From Streptomyces vinaceus (GTDB lineage Bacteria; Actinomycetota; Actinomycetes; Streptomycetales; Streptomycetaceae), in NCBI RefSeq assembly GCF_008704935.1, contig NZ_CP023692.1, positions 3,233,001 through 3,297,000 on the forward strand: a stretch of 64,000 nucleotides of DNA. Direction: 5' to 3'. The notes under the pieces were generated by a model, which was not told the origin of the DNA, did no database searches, and saw only the letters and a list, made by a program, of their open reading frames with translations. Each line of letters opens with the position of its first letter. Within the stretch, counting starts at the first letter, position 1. Both the position numbers and the translations under genes were made by a program. Shown in pieces: positions 49,350 through 59,403 of the stretch.

Positions 49350-51043
49350 CCGCGCTCCCCTTCGACAGGTTCCTTGACAGGTTGGTCGGGCGCCGTGGGC
49401 GCCTGCTGGTGGAGGGCGGCGGCGAGCTGCCCCAGCTCCTCCGGGAGCTTGGCCGACTCGCTGCGGCCGAGGCCGGCCATCTCGACGACGGTCACGCCGT
49501 CCTTGCCGGCGACCGCCCGCACCCAGACCCGGCGGCGCTGGATGAACAGCGACGCGGCCAGGCCGCCGATCGCGGCGATCGCGCCCCCGAGGGCGAGGCC
49601 GCTGCCGGGCTGGCGGGTGATGGAGAAGGTGGCCCAGCGCTCGATGCCCTCGAACTTCACGGTGCCCGCGCCGTTCGGGAGCTCCATGGTCTCGCCGGGC
49701 AGCAGCCGCTTCTTGAACAGCTGCCCCTCGGGGTCCTTGAACTCCTGCATCTTGGAGGTGTTCAGCTGGTACACGTTCTGCGGCAGGCCCGAGTCCACTC
49801 CGAGGCTGCCGTGGTAGGCGCTGAGCGCGAGGACCGGGAACTTCAGGTCGGGGAACTGGGAGAGCATCGTGCCCTTGCCCTCGCCGGCGAAGGTCGGCAC
49901 GAACATGGCGTTGAAGCCGAGCTGCTCCTTCCGGCCGTCCTTGTCGCGGTAGCCGTCCGGCACCTTGACGGCGCCGGAGGAGCTGAGGTTCGCATCGAAG
50001 GGCAGCATCGGCACGGCGTCCTTGTAGATCACCTTGCCGGTCGGGTCGGTCACCGAGATGACCGGCGCGTAGCCGTGGCCGAGCAGGTAGACCTTGGAGC
50101 CGTCGACCTCCATCGGCTTGTTGACCTGGATCTCGCGCTTCTGCGGGGCGCCGTCCGCGCCCTCGCTGAAGGTCACGTACGCCTTGAAGTCGCGCGCCGT
50201 GCCCTTCTGCGGGCCGCTCTCCTCGTACGTGGCGTCGAACTTGTCGAGCGTGAACGAGAAGGGCGACAGGTCGTCGGGGTCGAACCAGCTGCCGTACTTG
50301 AAGTCGTCGTACTGGGTCAGCGTGTTCGCGAAGCCCTTGCCGCGCAGGACCAGCTTGCCGCCCTCGGACTTGAACAGCTGGCCCCAGGCGAACGCGATCA
50401 GCATCACGATCAGGGCGACGTGGAAGAGCAGGTTGCCCGCCTCGCGCAGGTAGCCCTTCTCGGCGGCGACGGCGGAGGTGCCCGCCTCGGTACGGAACCG
50501 CCTGCCGCCGAGGATCGTCCTCGCCTGCGCGAGGACCTCGTCGGGGGACTTCTCCGTACGCCACGTCGCGTACGCGGGCAGCCGGTCGAGGCGCCTGGGG
50601 GCGCCGGGCGGGCGGCCCGTGAGCTGGCCGACGAACTGCCAGCTGCGCGGGACGATGCAGCCGATCAGCGAGATGAACAGCAGCAGGTAGATCGCGGAGA
50701 ACCACACCGAGCTGTAGACGTCGAAGAGCTGGAGCTTCTCGGCGAGCGGCACCCAGAAGGAGTGGTCGGCCTTCCACTGGGCCACCTTCATCGCGTCGAC
50801 CTGGTTCTGCGGGACGAGCGAGCCGGGGATGGAGCCCAGGGAGAGCAGGAAGAGGAGGATCAGCGCCACCCGCATGGAGGTGAGCTGCCGCCAGAACCAG
50901 CGGATCCAGCCGATCACGCCGATGCCGACGGGACCGCCGGTGTCCTCCGCGGGGGCGGTGGACAGCTGCGCGCCGGCGGCGGCGTCCGCCGCTTCCTCGG
51001 ACGGGTTCGGCGCCTCGGTGGACGCCTTGTCTGTCGTACTCAT
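49346..51043 (-). CDS. resB: cytochrome c biogenesis protein ResB
   Basis: 565 aa. Three N-terminal membrane helices (ALILLFLLSLGSIPGSLVPQ with the family P-Q signature; VWFSAIYLLLFISLIGCIVPR; LLFHVALIVMLIAFAWGQLF), a large outer domain, and a last helix (LALGGAIAAIGGLAASLFIQRRRVWV). This is the System II partner of CcsB. It starts 13 bases after ccdA. The N-terminal 40 residues are acidic and Ala-rich, probably disordered. Confidence 0.95.
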   Translation of the reverse strand: MSTTDKASTEAPNPSEEAADAAAGAQLSTAPAEDTGGPVGIGVIGWIRWFWRQLTSMRVALILLFLLSLGSIPGSLVPQNQVDAMKVAQWKADHSFWVPLAEKLQLFDVYSSVWFSAIYLLLFISLIGCIVPRSWQFVGQLTGRPPGAPRRLDRLPAYATWRTEKSPDEVLAQARTILGGRRFRTEAGTSAVAAEKGYLREAGNLLFHVALIVMLIAFAWGQLFKSEGGKLVLRGKGFANTLTQYDDFKYGSWFDPDDLSPFSFTLDKFDATYEESGPQKGTARDFKAYVTFSEGADGAPQKREIQVNKPMEVDGSKVYLLGHGYAPVISVTDPTGKVIYKDAVPMLPFDANLSSSGAVKVPDGYRDKDGRKEQLGFNAMFVPTFAGEGKGTMLSQFPDLKFPVLALSAYHGSLGVDSGLPQNVYQLNTSKMQEFKDPEGQLFKKRLLPGETMELPNGAGTVKFEGIERWATFSITRQPGSGLALGGAIAAIGGLAASLFIQRRRVWVRAVAGKDGVTVVEMAGLGRSESAKLPEELGQLAAALHQQAPTAPDQPVKEPVEGERG

Positions 51044-51056
51044 GTCCGTGTAGTCC

Positions 51057-51836
51057 TCAGATCCCCACCGTGAAGCCTTGGGTCCAGATGCGCATGTCGT
51101 CGACGATGCCGGCCCACAATCCCGTGACGAGCAGCAGCCCGGTCAGGACCAGCATGCCGCCCCCGATCCGCATCACCCACGCATAGTGCTGCTTCACCCA
51201 GCCGAAAGCGCCGAGCGCCTTGCGGAAGGCGATCGCGGCGAGGATGAAGGGCAGGCCCAGTCCCAGACAGTAGGCGACGGTCAGCAGCGCGCCCCGGCCG
51301 GCACTGGCCTGGTCGAGGGAGAGCGTGCTGACCGCGGCGAGGGTCGGGCCCATGCAGGGGGTCCAGCCGACTCCGAAGAGCACGCCGAGCAGGGGCGCGC
51401 CGATCAGGCCCGCGGTCGGCTTCTTGTGGAAGCGGAACTCCCGCATCGTCAGTCCCGGGATCAGGCCCATGAAGAAGAGGCCGAGAACGATCACCAGGCC
51501 GCCGAGGATCCGGGAGATGATGTCCCGGTTCGCCTGGAGCGTGCCGCCGAAGTAGCCGAAGAGCGCGCCGGTCGAGACGAACACCGCCGTGAAGCCGAGG
51601 ATGAACAGGCCCGCCCCGGCCAGCATCCGGCCGCGCCGGGCCTCGGCGAGGTCGGCCCCGCTGATGCCGGTCACGTAGGAGAGGTAGCCGGGGACCAGCG
51701 GGAGCACGCAGGGCGAGAAGAACGAGACGAGTCCGGCGAGGACCGAGATGGGCAGTGCCAGCATCAGGGCCCCGTCGAGGACCGTCGCGTTCACGCCGGT
51801 CGGCTCGGCGGCCAGGGTGAGGAGCTCGGGGACCAC
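51057..51836 (-). CDS. ccdA: thiol-disulfide interchange membrane protein CcdA
   Basis: 259 aa from the GTG at 51836. Six membrane helices with the redox Cys pair: C43 in FFSPCVLPLVPGYLSYVTG and C160 in GWTPCMGPTL. CcdA carries reducing power across the membrane to ResA, which keeps the apocytochrome CxxCH cysteines reduced for heme attachment. Stop and start of ccdA/resA are 4 bases apart. Confidence 0.95.
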   Translation of the reverse strand: MVPELLTLAAEPTGVNATVLDGALMLALPISVLAGLVSFFSPCVLPLVPGYLSYVTGISGADLAEARRGRMLAGAGLFILGFTAVFVSTGALFGYFGGTLQANRDIISRILGGLVIVLGLFFMGLIPGLTMREFRFHKKPTAGLIGAPLLGVLFGVGWTPCMGPTLAAVSTLSLDQASAGRGALLTVAYCLGLGLPFILAAIAFRKALGAFGWVKQHYAWVMRIGGGMLVLTGLLLVTGLWAGIVDDMRIWTQGFTVGI

Positions 51837-51840
51837 TCGG

Positions 51841-52434
51841 TCACTGCTCCGCGAGCACGGGGTCGATCATGGAGCGCAGCTGCTGCTCGCTGATCGCGAC
51901 GAGTGTGCGGGCGGCGACCCTGCCCTGCTTGTCGAGGACGATCGTGGAGGGGATGGCCTGCGGGTTGAGCGTGCCGGCGGGGAAGCGGAGCAGCAGCTTC
52001 CCGTCCGGGTCGTAGAGGCTCGGGTAGGTGATCCCGAAGTTCTCCTCGAAGGAGGCCGCGTTCTGCTTGCTGCTGTCGCGTGTGTTGATGCCGACGAACG
52101 CGACGTCCTTGCCGGCGTCGGCGAGCTCCTTCGACACCTTCGCGAAGTTCGGGGCCTCGGCGCGGCACGGCGGGCACCAGGAGCCCCACACGTTGAGGAC
52201 GACGACCTTGCCCTTGAGGGACGTGGTGTCGAGCGTCTTGCCGTCGACGGTCTCGCCGTCCAGCTTGGGGGCCTCGGTGCGCGAGCCCTGGGCGACGGTG
52301 GAGATTCCGGCGGTGCCGGTCACGTAGTTGCCGCCGGCGGAGCCGTTCGGCTTGCCGTCGTCGTCGCACGCCGACAGGGTCAGAGCGCCCGCGAGGGTCA
52401 CCGCGGTGAGCAGGAGAGCACGGCCAATTCTCAT
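51841..52434 (-). CDS. resA: ResA/TlpA-like thiol-disulfide oxidoreductase, lipoprotein
   Basis: 197 aa from ATG 52434. Lipoprotein signal with lipobox LSAC (C23), then a thioredoxin fold with the active site WCPPC (C87, C90) in VLNVWGSWCPPCRAE, and GINTRDSSKQNAASF and PSTIVLDKQGRVAAR. It would reduce apocytochrome c outside the membrane, with electrons from CcdA. First gene of the System II run. Confidence 0.95.
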   Translation of the reverse strand: MRIGRALLLTAVTLAGALTLSACDDDGKPNGSAGGNYVTGTAGISTVAQGSRTEAPKLDGETVDGKTLDTTSLKGKVVVLNVWGSWCPPCRAEAPNFAKVSKELADAGKDVAFVGINTRDSSKQNAASFEENFGITYPSLYDPDGKLLLRFPAGTLNPQAIPSTIVLDKQGRVAARTLVAISEQQLRSMIDPVLAEQ

Positions 52435-52524
52435 GTGAAAAGTTTCGCATGAGCGATTTGCGGATCTTTCCCGCCCCCCGGGGGTGCACTGAGCCGCTGG
52501 TCAGGCGGTCCGCCGGGGGAACGG

Positions 52525-53763
52525 TCAGGCTGCGGAGAGGTACGCGTTCCAGCCGCCGGCCGGAGACTGACCCGGGGCCAGCTCCTGGAGCTTGGCGAGC
52601 AGCTTGGGGTCCTGTACGTCGATCCAGTCGGTGAACTGCCGGAAGGAGACCAGCCGTACGTCCTTTTTGTCCGACATGCCCTTGAGGGCTTCCTCCACGG
52701 CATCCATGTAGATGCCGCCGTTCCACTCCTCGAAGTGGTTGCCGATGAACATGGGCGCCCGGTTCGTCTCGTACGCCCGCCGGAAGCCGCCGAGGTAGGA
52801 GCCGGTGGCCTGGGTGCGCCAGGCCGGGTAGTTGGAGGTCATGCCCCGGGTGGTGTTCTTCGACTGGTTGGCGAGGATGTTGTAGTCCATCGACAGCACC
52901 TCGAAGGAGTGCCCGGGGAAGGGCATGGACTGCAGCGGCAGGTCCCAGACGCCCGACCGCTTCACCGGCCACACCTGGACGCCGCCGGGCGAGGAGGCGT
53001 CGTAGCGCCAGCCCAGCTTCCGGGCGACGGGCAACAGGTTGTCCTGGCCGAGCAGGCAGGGGGTGCGGCCGCCGACCAGTTCCTTGCGGTAGTCGAAGGG
53101 CAGCGGCTCGATGTCGGTGAAGCCGGTGTTGGTCCGCCAGCCGGTGACGAAGGACACGGCCTGGTCGATCTCGCTCTGCCAGTCGTCCGGGCTCCAGTGG
53201 GCCACGGAGCCGGAGCCGCCGCAGAAGTGGCCGTTGAAGTGGGTGCCCACCTCGTGGCCGTCGAGCCAGGCCTGGCGCACGCAGCCCAGGGTGTTGCGGA
53301 CGTTCTCGTCCTTGAGGTAGCCGATGTCGGAGGCCCCGACGGGGTTGTTCGGCGGCTTGTAGAGGTCCTTCTTCGACTCGGGCAGGAGGTAGAGGCCGGA
53401 GAGGAAGAAGGTCATGGCCGCGCCGTGGTCCTTGGCCAGTTTGAGGAAGCGCGGGAAGAGGCCGTTGCCGATCTCCCCCGCCCCGTCCCAGCTGAACACC
53501 ACGAACTGCGGTGGCGTCTCACCCGGCTGGAGCGGTACGGGTGCGGCCGGCTGGTGGGGCTGCGGGCCGGTGTCGGCGGTGGAACCGTCACCGATCGGCC
53601 GGATGGCGGCCGCGGAGGGGGAGGTGCCGGGGCCACCGGGGGCGGGGCGGCCCGGGCGGTCGTCGGCGCCGCAGCCGACGACTCCGGCCGCGACCGCCGC
53701 CGCACCGAGCCCGAGCACTCCCCTTCGGGTGAAGTCGCGCGTCGTCCTACTCGCATCGCTCAT
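52525..53763 (-). CDS. polysaccharide deacetylase, Tat-type lipoprotein
   Basis: 412 aa. The N-terminus has a twin-Arg signal (DFTRRGVLGLG) ending in a lipobox-like VVGC, so it is probably Tat-exported and lipid-anchored. A Pro-rich linker follows. The NodB-like domain has an Asp in VFSWDGAGE, the metal His pair in GHEVGTHFNGHF and a later His in FIGNHFEEW. Expected to remove acetyl groups from a wall or surface sugar. Divergence from classic NodB motifs leaves the activity open. Same strand as resA, with 90 bases between. Confidence 0.88.
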   Translation of the reverse strand: MSDASRTTRDFTRRGVLGLGAAAVAAGVVGCGADDRPGRPAPGGPGTSPSAAAIRPIGDGSTADTGPQPHQPAAPVPLQPGETPPQFVVFSWDGAGEIGNGLFPRFLKLAKDHGAAMTFFLSGLYLLPESKKDLYKPPNNPVGASDIGYLKDENVRNTLGCVRQAWLDGHEVGTHFNGHFCGGSGSVAHWSPDDWQSEIDQAVSFVTGWRTNTGFTDIEPLPFDYRKELVGGRTPCLLGQDNLLPVARKLGWRYDASSPGGVQVWPVKRSGVWDLPLQSMPFPGHSFEVLSMDYNILANQSKNTTRGMTSNYPAWRTQATGSYLGGFRRAYETNRAPMFIGNHFEEWNGGIYMDAVEEALKGMSDKKDVRLVSFRQFTDWIDVQDPKLLAKLQELAPGQSPAGGWNAYLSAA

Positions 53764-53838
53764 GAATAGTCACATAAACGGACTTTTCAGCGAAGTCGAG
53801 GTCCGCCGCGGCGTTTCGCCTACGACTTGTACGACTTT

Positions 53839-54509
53839 TTAGGCGCCGAACGCCTTCGACTTGCCCTTCACGGGCTTCGCACCCGCGAGCAGGTGCGCCG
53901 GGACCAGGTCCCGGGCCGGCTCGCTGTAGCCCACCGACACCAGCCGGTCGTCCTCGTACGTGAACGACGTGAGCGAGGCCAGCGTGCACTGCCGGCGCCG
54001 CGGGTCGTGCCACAGCCGGCGCTTCTCCGCGAAGCTGCGCACGATCCAGATCGGCAGCTGGTGGCTGACCGCCACCGCCTCGTGGCCGCGCGCCGCGTCG
54101 CGCGCCGCCTCGATGGCGCTCGTCATCCGGACGACCTGCTCCACGTACGGCTCGCCCCAGGAGGGCTTGAACGGGTTCGTCAGGTGCTTCCAGTTGGCGG
54201 GCTTGCGCAGCGCGCCGTCGCCGACGCCGAAGGTCTTGCCCTCGAAGACGTTCTCCGCCTCCAGCAGCCGCGCGTCGCTCGCCACGACCAGCCCGTGGCT
54301 CTTGGCGACCGGCGCCGCCGTCTCCTGCGCCCGCTCCAGCGGGGAGGAGACCACGTACGTGATGTCACGGTTCTGCAGGTGGTCCGCGACGCGCTCGGCC
54401 ATCTCCCGGCCCAGCTCGGAGAGGTGGTAGCCGGCGCGGCGCCCGTACAGGACCCCGTCCGGGTTGTGCACCTCTCCGTGGCGCATCAGGTGGACGACGG
54501 TGATCTCGC

Positions 54510-54513
<4 letters not shown>
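53839..54513 (-). CDS. histidine phosphatase-family protein
   Basis: 224 aa from ATG 54513, overlapping the hemL stop (ATGA). The catalytic RHG motif is in [20 protein letters not shown]; the second Arg/His elements are [15 protein letters not shown] and [12 protein letters not shown] (the late His). This is the phosphoglycerate mutase-like phosphatase fold; the short length and missing mutase motifs favour a phosphatase of unknown substrate. Coupling to hemL is seen in Streptomyces genomes as I recall. Confidence 0.92.
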
Positions 54514-55844
<1,331 letters not shown>

Positions 55845-55978
55845 GGTCTCATCAGGCCGCGACTGACTTGCGGACGGGCGTTTCACCGCGCCGCCCCGGG
55901 GGAGGTCACTGCCATGATGATCAGGCTGCGTGGCGGGGGCCGCGGGGCCGGGGCAGGCAAGACCAGTCGGGTGGAGAT

Positions 55979-56587
55979 ATGCAACGCGGTGGTGGACCGG
56001 GCGAGGGTACGGACGGCCTCGACCCGCAGCGCGCCCGCGAGGCCCGCGAAGCCCGCCGACGGGGCAAGCACCGGCGCCGGGCCGCGGACGCGGCCGATCC
56101 GGTACCGGCGCCGCTGGAATCCCCCGACGGCCTGCCCAAGGGCCGCGGCATGGGCGTGACGTACAAGTACTTCGGCGCGCCCGACGGCGCGACGGCCGCC
56201 CGGGTCCCGGTCACGATGCGGCCCGAGGAGCTCGGCGGGGACGAGCTCGGCATGGGCGGCCTGTTCACCAAGATCAAGCCGGAGACGGTGGCCGCGATGG
56301 TCCTGACCGGCATCGAGGGCATACCCCTGCACAAGGTGCCCCCGCTGGAGCTGGTCGTGCTCCACCCCGACTACGCGGTGGTCAAGCTCCCGATGACCGT
56401 GGTCGACCCGCTGCGCGGGATCGGCGAGGAATCGGTCGGCGCGGCGGCCTTCATCTGGTCCACCGTCCCGGACCGGGGCGGCCCGCGCGACGCGTTCAAC
56501 GTCTACCAGCTGCTCCACGAGTGGCAGGACTTCTCGCACCGGCTGCACGAGGCCGGGCACCAGCCGTACTGCCTGGTCTGGCCGTGA
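55979..56587 (+). CDS. conserved hypothetical protein
   Basis: 202 aa from ATG 55979 (GGTGGAG 5 nt upstream). The first ~55 residues are basic and Ala/Arg/Gly-rich ([22 protein letters not shown]). The rest is one compact domain ([91 protein letters not shown] shortened to [20 protein letters not shown]). I do not recognise it. Divergent from hemL. Confidence 0.78.
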   Translation: MQRGGGPGEGTDGLDPQRAREAREARRRGKHRRRAADAADPVPAPLESPDGLPKGRGMGVTYKYFGAPDGATAARVPVTMRPEELGGDELGMGGLFTKIKPETVAAMVLTGIEGIPLHKVPPLELVVLHPDYAVVKLPMTVVDPLRGIGEESVGAAAFIWSTVPDRGGPRDAFNVYQLLHEWQDFSHRLHEAGHQPYCLVWP

Positions 56588-56589
56588 TC

Positions 56590-56690
56590 CGGCCGTAGTC
56601 CGGTCCTGGTCCACCCGTGGCCGGCCCGGGTCCGGCCGTGGTCCGGCCTTGGTCCGCCTTGGTCCGGCCGTGGTCCGGCCCACGAGGGCT
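56590..56690. repeat. degenerate GGTCCGGCCGT tandem repeats
   Basis: About nine imperfect copies of an 11-base word (GTCCGGCCGTG, GTCCGGCCTTG, GTCCGCCTTG and similar) fill the gap between two convergent stops. Alternate copies with GGCCGG can pair, so the stretch might act as a terminator. Confidence 0.7.
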
Positions 56691-57792
56691 ACCCCGCCGC
56701 GAGCATCTTGTGGGCCTGCTCGCGCAGCGGCGTGATCCGGATCCGCGCCGCGGCGCCGTTGTGGACGGCGTTGGTGACGACGACCACGTACCGGCCCGTC
56801 GCGGGGGCGAGGTGCAGGCTCGTACCGGTGAACCCGTAGTGGTAGGCCACGCTTCCGCCCGCTCCCAGGACCCAGCCCAGGCCTCGCTGCACCCCGGGCT
56901 CGATCTCCGCCTGCGGGACCAGGCTCATCCGGAACCACTGGCCGAGCGGGGTCTCGCGCCCGGCGAGCAGGTGCTCGGCGTACGTGGCGAGGTCGGCCGC
57001 CGTCGCGAACACCCCGGCGTGGCCCGCGGTGCCGCCCATGATCGCCGCGTTCTCGTCGTGGACGGCGCCCCAGAGCCGGTCGTGGCCCTCCTGCCGCTCG
57101 GTCGGCGCGACGCGGGACTCCTGCCTGACCGGCCCGTACGCGGTATCGTCCATGCCCAGCTCCGCCCACAGCTCGCGGGCGAGCTCGTCCAGCGGCCGGC
57201 CGTGGACGTGCGCGAGGGCCAGCCCCAGGAGGATGTAGCCGCGGTTGATGTAGCGGTGCGTGCCCGGGAGGTTCTCCATCAGCTCGTGGCAGATCAGCTC
57301 GTGCAGCGGGCGCTCGGTCAGGTCGTAGAGGTCGAAGCGGGTGGCGGCGCGCAGGCCCGAGGTGTGGGAGAGCAGCTGCCGTACGGTGGCCTCCCCGCTG
57401 GGCATCGCGCCCTCCATCGGCGGCAGGAACTCCCGTACCGGCGCGTCCAGGTCGAGCAGGCCCGCGTCGAGGGCGCGGCCGACCAGCGGCCAGGTGGCGG
57501 TGACCTTCGTCAGGGACGCGATGTCGTAGACGGTGTGCTCGTCGGGCGCGGCGGGGCCCGTGAACGGGGAGACGACCCCGGCCGACAGGACGGCCCGGTC
57601 GCCGGCCGCCGTACCGCAGACGACGACACCGCCCGGGGTGGCGCCGTCCTCGACGATCTCGTGCAGCACGCCGTTCAGCACGGCCCGGTCCGCGGGGTCG
57701 ACCGCGTCCGTCGGGTTGACCGCGTCCATGGGGCCCGTCGGGTTCTTCGGGTTCACGGGGTTCACGGGGTTCACGGGGTTCACGGGGTTCAT
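56689..57792 (-). CDS. beta-lactamase-fold serine hydrolase with NPV repeats
   Basis: 367 aa from ATG 57792. GGAGG lies 6-7 nt upstream, so the repetitive N-terminus is translated: four NPV units, then NPKNPTGPMDAVNPTDAVDP. Class C/esterase signatures follow: SLTK (S93, K96), HRYINRGY (Y-x-N) and the later HYGFTGTSLHLAP in the place of the KTG/HxG motif. No signal peptide, so a cytoplasmic esterase or peptidase is more likely than an antibiotic-degrading enzyme. Confidence 0.9.
   Translation of the reverse strand: MNPVNPVNPVNPVNPKNPTGPMDAVNPTDAVDPADRAVLNGVLHEIVEDGATPGGVVVCGTAAGDRAVLSAGVVSPFTGPAAPDEHTVYDIASLTKVTATWPLVGRALDAGLLDLDAPVREFLPPMEGAMPSGEATVRQLLSHTSGLRAATRFDLYDLTERPLHELICHELMENLPGTHRYINRGYILLGLALAHVHGRPLDELARELWAELGMDDTAYGPVRQESRVAPTERQEGHDRLWGAVHDENAAIMGGTAGHAGVFATAADLATYAEHLLAGRETPLGQWFRMSLVPQAEIEPGVQRGLGWVLGAGGSVAYHYGFTGTSLHLAPATGRYVVVVTNAVHNGAAARIRITPLREQAHKMLAAG
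57738..57790 (-). repeat. 9-bp coding repeat at the start of the serine hydrolase gene
   Basis: AACCCCGTG, with small changes, is repeated head to tail (seen as GGGTTCACG on the plus strand), coding NPV four times and then NPK and NPT. Units of nine keep the frame, so copy number can change without breaking the gene. Confidence 0.85.
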
Positions 57793-57883
57793 CTACGCCT
57801 CCGGGTGACGGTGGTGGTCCCGCCACCCAGCGTGGCCATGCCACCGCGCCAGTGCCCGTAGCCGCGCCGGAGGTGACCGCAAG

Positions 57884-59326
57884 CTATCGGCCGGGCCCCG
57901 GCGGGATGTTCTGGTTGAGGCGGAACACGTTCCCCGGGTCCCACTGCGCCTTCAGCGCCCGCAGCCGGTCCAGCTTCCGCTCCCGCGCACCGTACGCCTG
58001 GCGCACGCGCTGCTCGCCCTCGTCCATGAGGAAGTTCACGTACACGCCCGCGTGGTACGGCTCCATCGCGGTCCAGAACTCCCGGACCCACCCGCACTCC
58101 TCGGCGAAACCCCCGGGCGTGTCCCGGATCCCGTTGATGTTCAGCATGTGGCCCAGGGATCGTCCCGCGGCCGCCGTGTCGTCCTCGCCGACCCGGGCGA
58201 CCGCCCCGCCCAGCTGGAACAGCGGGAACCCGCTCTGCGGCGAGACGATCCGCCCCGCGTACCGCGCCATCGTGTCCAGGGCGCCGTCGTCGAGCCGGTC
58301 GAGGCCGCAGCCCCGGAAGTAGTACCACCAGCCGTGCGGGAACGAGGCGTCGAACATCGCCTGGTGCGCCAGGTACGGCTTCGGCCGGCACAGGTCGAGC
58401 AGCGGCCGCCCGAACGCCCGCATCGGCCGCATCACTTCCTCGCCCGCGGCCGCCTCCCCCACCCAGCAGGCGATCACCATCACCACCGGCCGGCCGTGCA
58501 GCTCGGCCGGGATCGCCGGCGACGCCGGGGCCTTGCGGTGGATCACGATCGTCGTCAGCTCGTCCGGCGCCCCCGCGATCCACTCCCGGTAGAACCGCAT
58601 GACCTGCGGCGAATCCTCCACCGGCCACAGCACCGGCCCGGCGAGCACCGTGGGACCGACCGGATTCAGCCGGAACGTGAACTCCGTGACGATGCCGAAG
58701 TTCCCGCCCGCCCCGCGCATCCCCCAGAACAGCTCCGGCTCGTGCGCCGCGTCGGCCGTGAGCCGCTCCCCGGCAGCCGTGACCAGGTCCACCGACAGCA
58801 GCTGGTCCACGCTCAGCCCGTACTTCCGGCTCAGCCAGCCGATCCCGCCGCCGAGGGTGAGCCCCGCGACACCGGTGTGCGTCACGATCCCGGACGGCAC
58901 CGCCAGCCCGAACGGCTGCGTCGCCGCGTCGAGCTCACCGAGCAGCGCGCCCGCCTGGACACGAGCCGTACGGGCCTCCGGGTCCACCCGGACCTCCCGC
59001 ATCGGCGACAGGTCGATCACGACGCCGCCGTCGCAGACCGAATGCCCGGGGAAGCTGTGTCCGCCGCTGCGCACGGCCACCGCCGTGCCCGTCTCCACCG
59101 CCCACTTCAGCGCCGCCACCACATCGGCCGAACCGGTACAGGGCGCGATCAGGGCGGGATGCCGGTCGACGGCGCCGTTCCAGATCCGCCGGCGCTCCTC
59201 GTACGGGGCGTCCCCGGCCCGCACCAGACTGCCCCGGAAGGAGCGGGCCAGCCGGTGGTACGCGGCGTCGTCCAGGCGGACCGGTGCGGGTGCGGGTACC
59301 GGTGCCGGCGCAGTCGATGCACCCAT
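57884..59326 (-). CDS. FAD-linked oxidoreductase (BBE-like)
   Basis: 480 aa from ATG 59326; a longer upstream frame would cross the divergent transporter start. The FAD PP-loop has VAVRSGGHSFPGHS with the His for covalent flavin (H90), then GVAGLTLGGGIGWLSRKYGL. At the second attachment site (C-x-x-G in berberine bridge enzymes) the sequence is GIGWLSRKYG, so only single covalent linkage is expected. The C-terminal BBE motif is WDPGNVFRLNQNIPP. Such enzymes oxidise sugars or secondary metabolites. No signal peptide. Confidence 0.93.
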   Translation of the reverse strand: MGASTAPAPVPAPAPVRLDDAAYHRLARSFRGSLVRAGDAPYEERRRIWNGAVDRHPALIAPCTGSADVVAALKWAVETGTAVAVRSGGHSFPGHSVCDGGVVIDLSPMREVRVDPEARTARVQAGALLGELDAATQPFGLAVPSGIVTHTGVAGLTLGGGIGWLSRKYGLSVDQLLSVDLVTAAGERLTADAAHEPELFWGMRGAGGNFGIVTEFTFRLNPVGPTVLAGPVLWPVEDSPQVMRFYREWIAGAPDELTTIVIHRKAPASPAIPAELHGRPVVMVIACWVGEAAAGEEVMRPMRAFGRPLLDLCRPKPYLAHQAMFDASFPHGWWYYFRGCGLDRLDDGALDTMARYAGRIVSPQSGFPLFQLGGAVARVGEDDTAAAGRSLGHMLNINGIRDTPGGFAEECGWVREFWTAMEPYHAGVYVNFLMDEGEQRVRQAYGARERKLDRLRALKAQWDPGNVFRLNQNIPPGPGR

Positions 59327-59403
59327 GGGACGAGTCTTCCACCGCGCGGACACCCGGGCCAGCCGGCGTTGCGGGGGAGATCGTCCCGGGTCACGGTGGG
59401 CAC

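Noticed and set aside
57720..57800. CRISPR-like array
   Set aside because: The repeats are 9-bp, contiguous and in frame with a gene; there are no spacers. No array and no cas gene was seen anywhere in the window.
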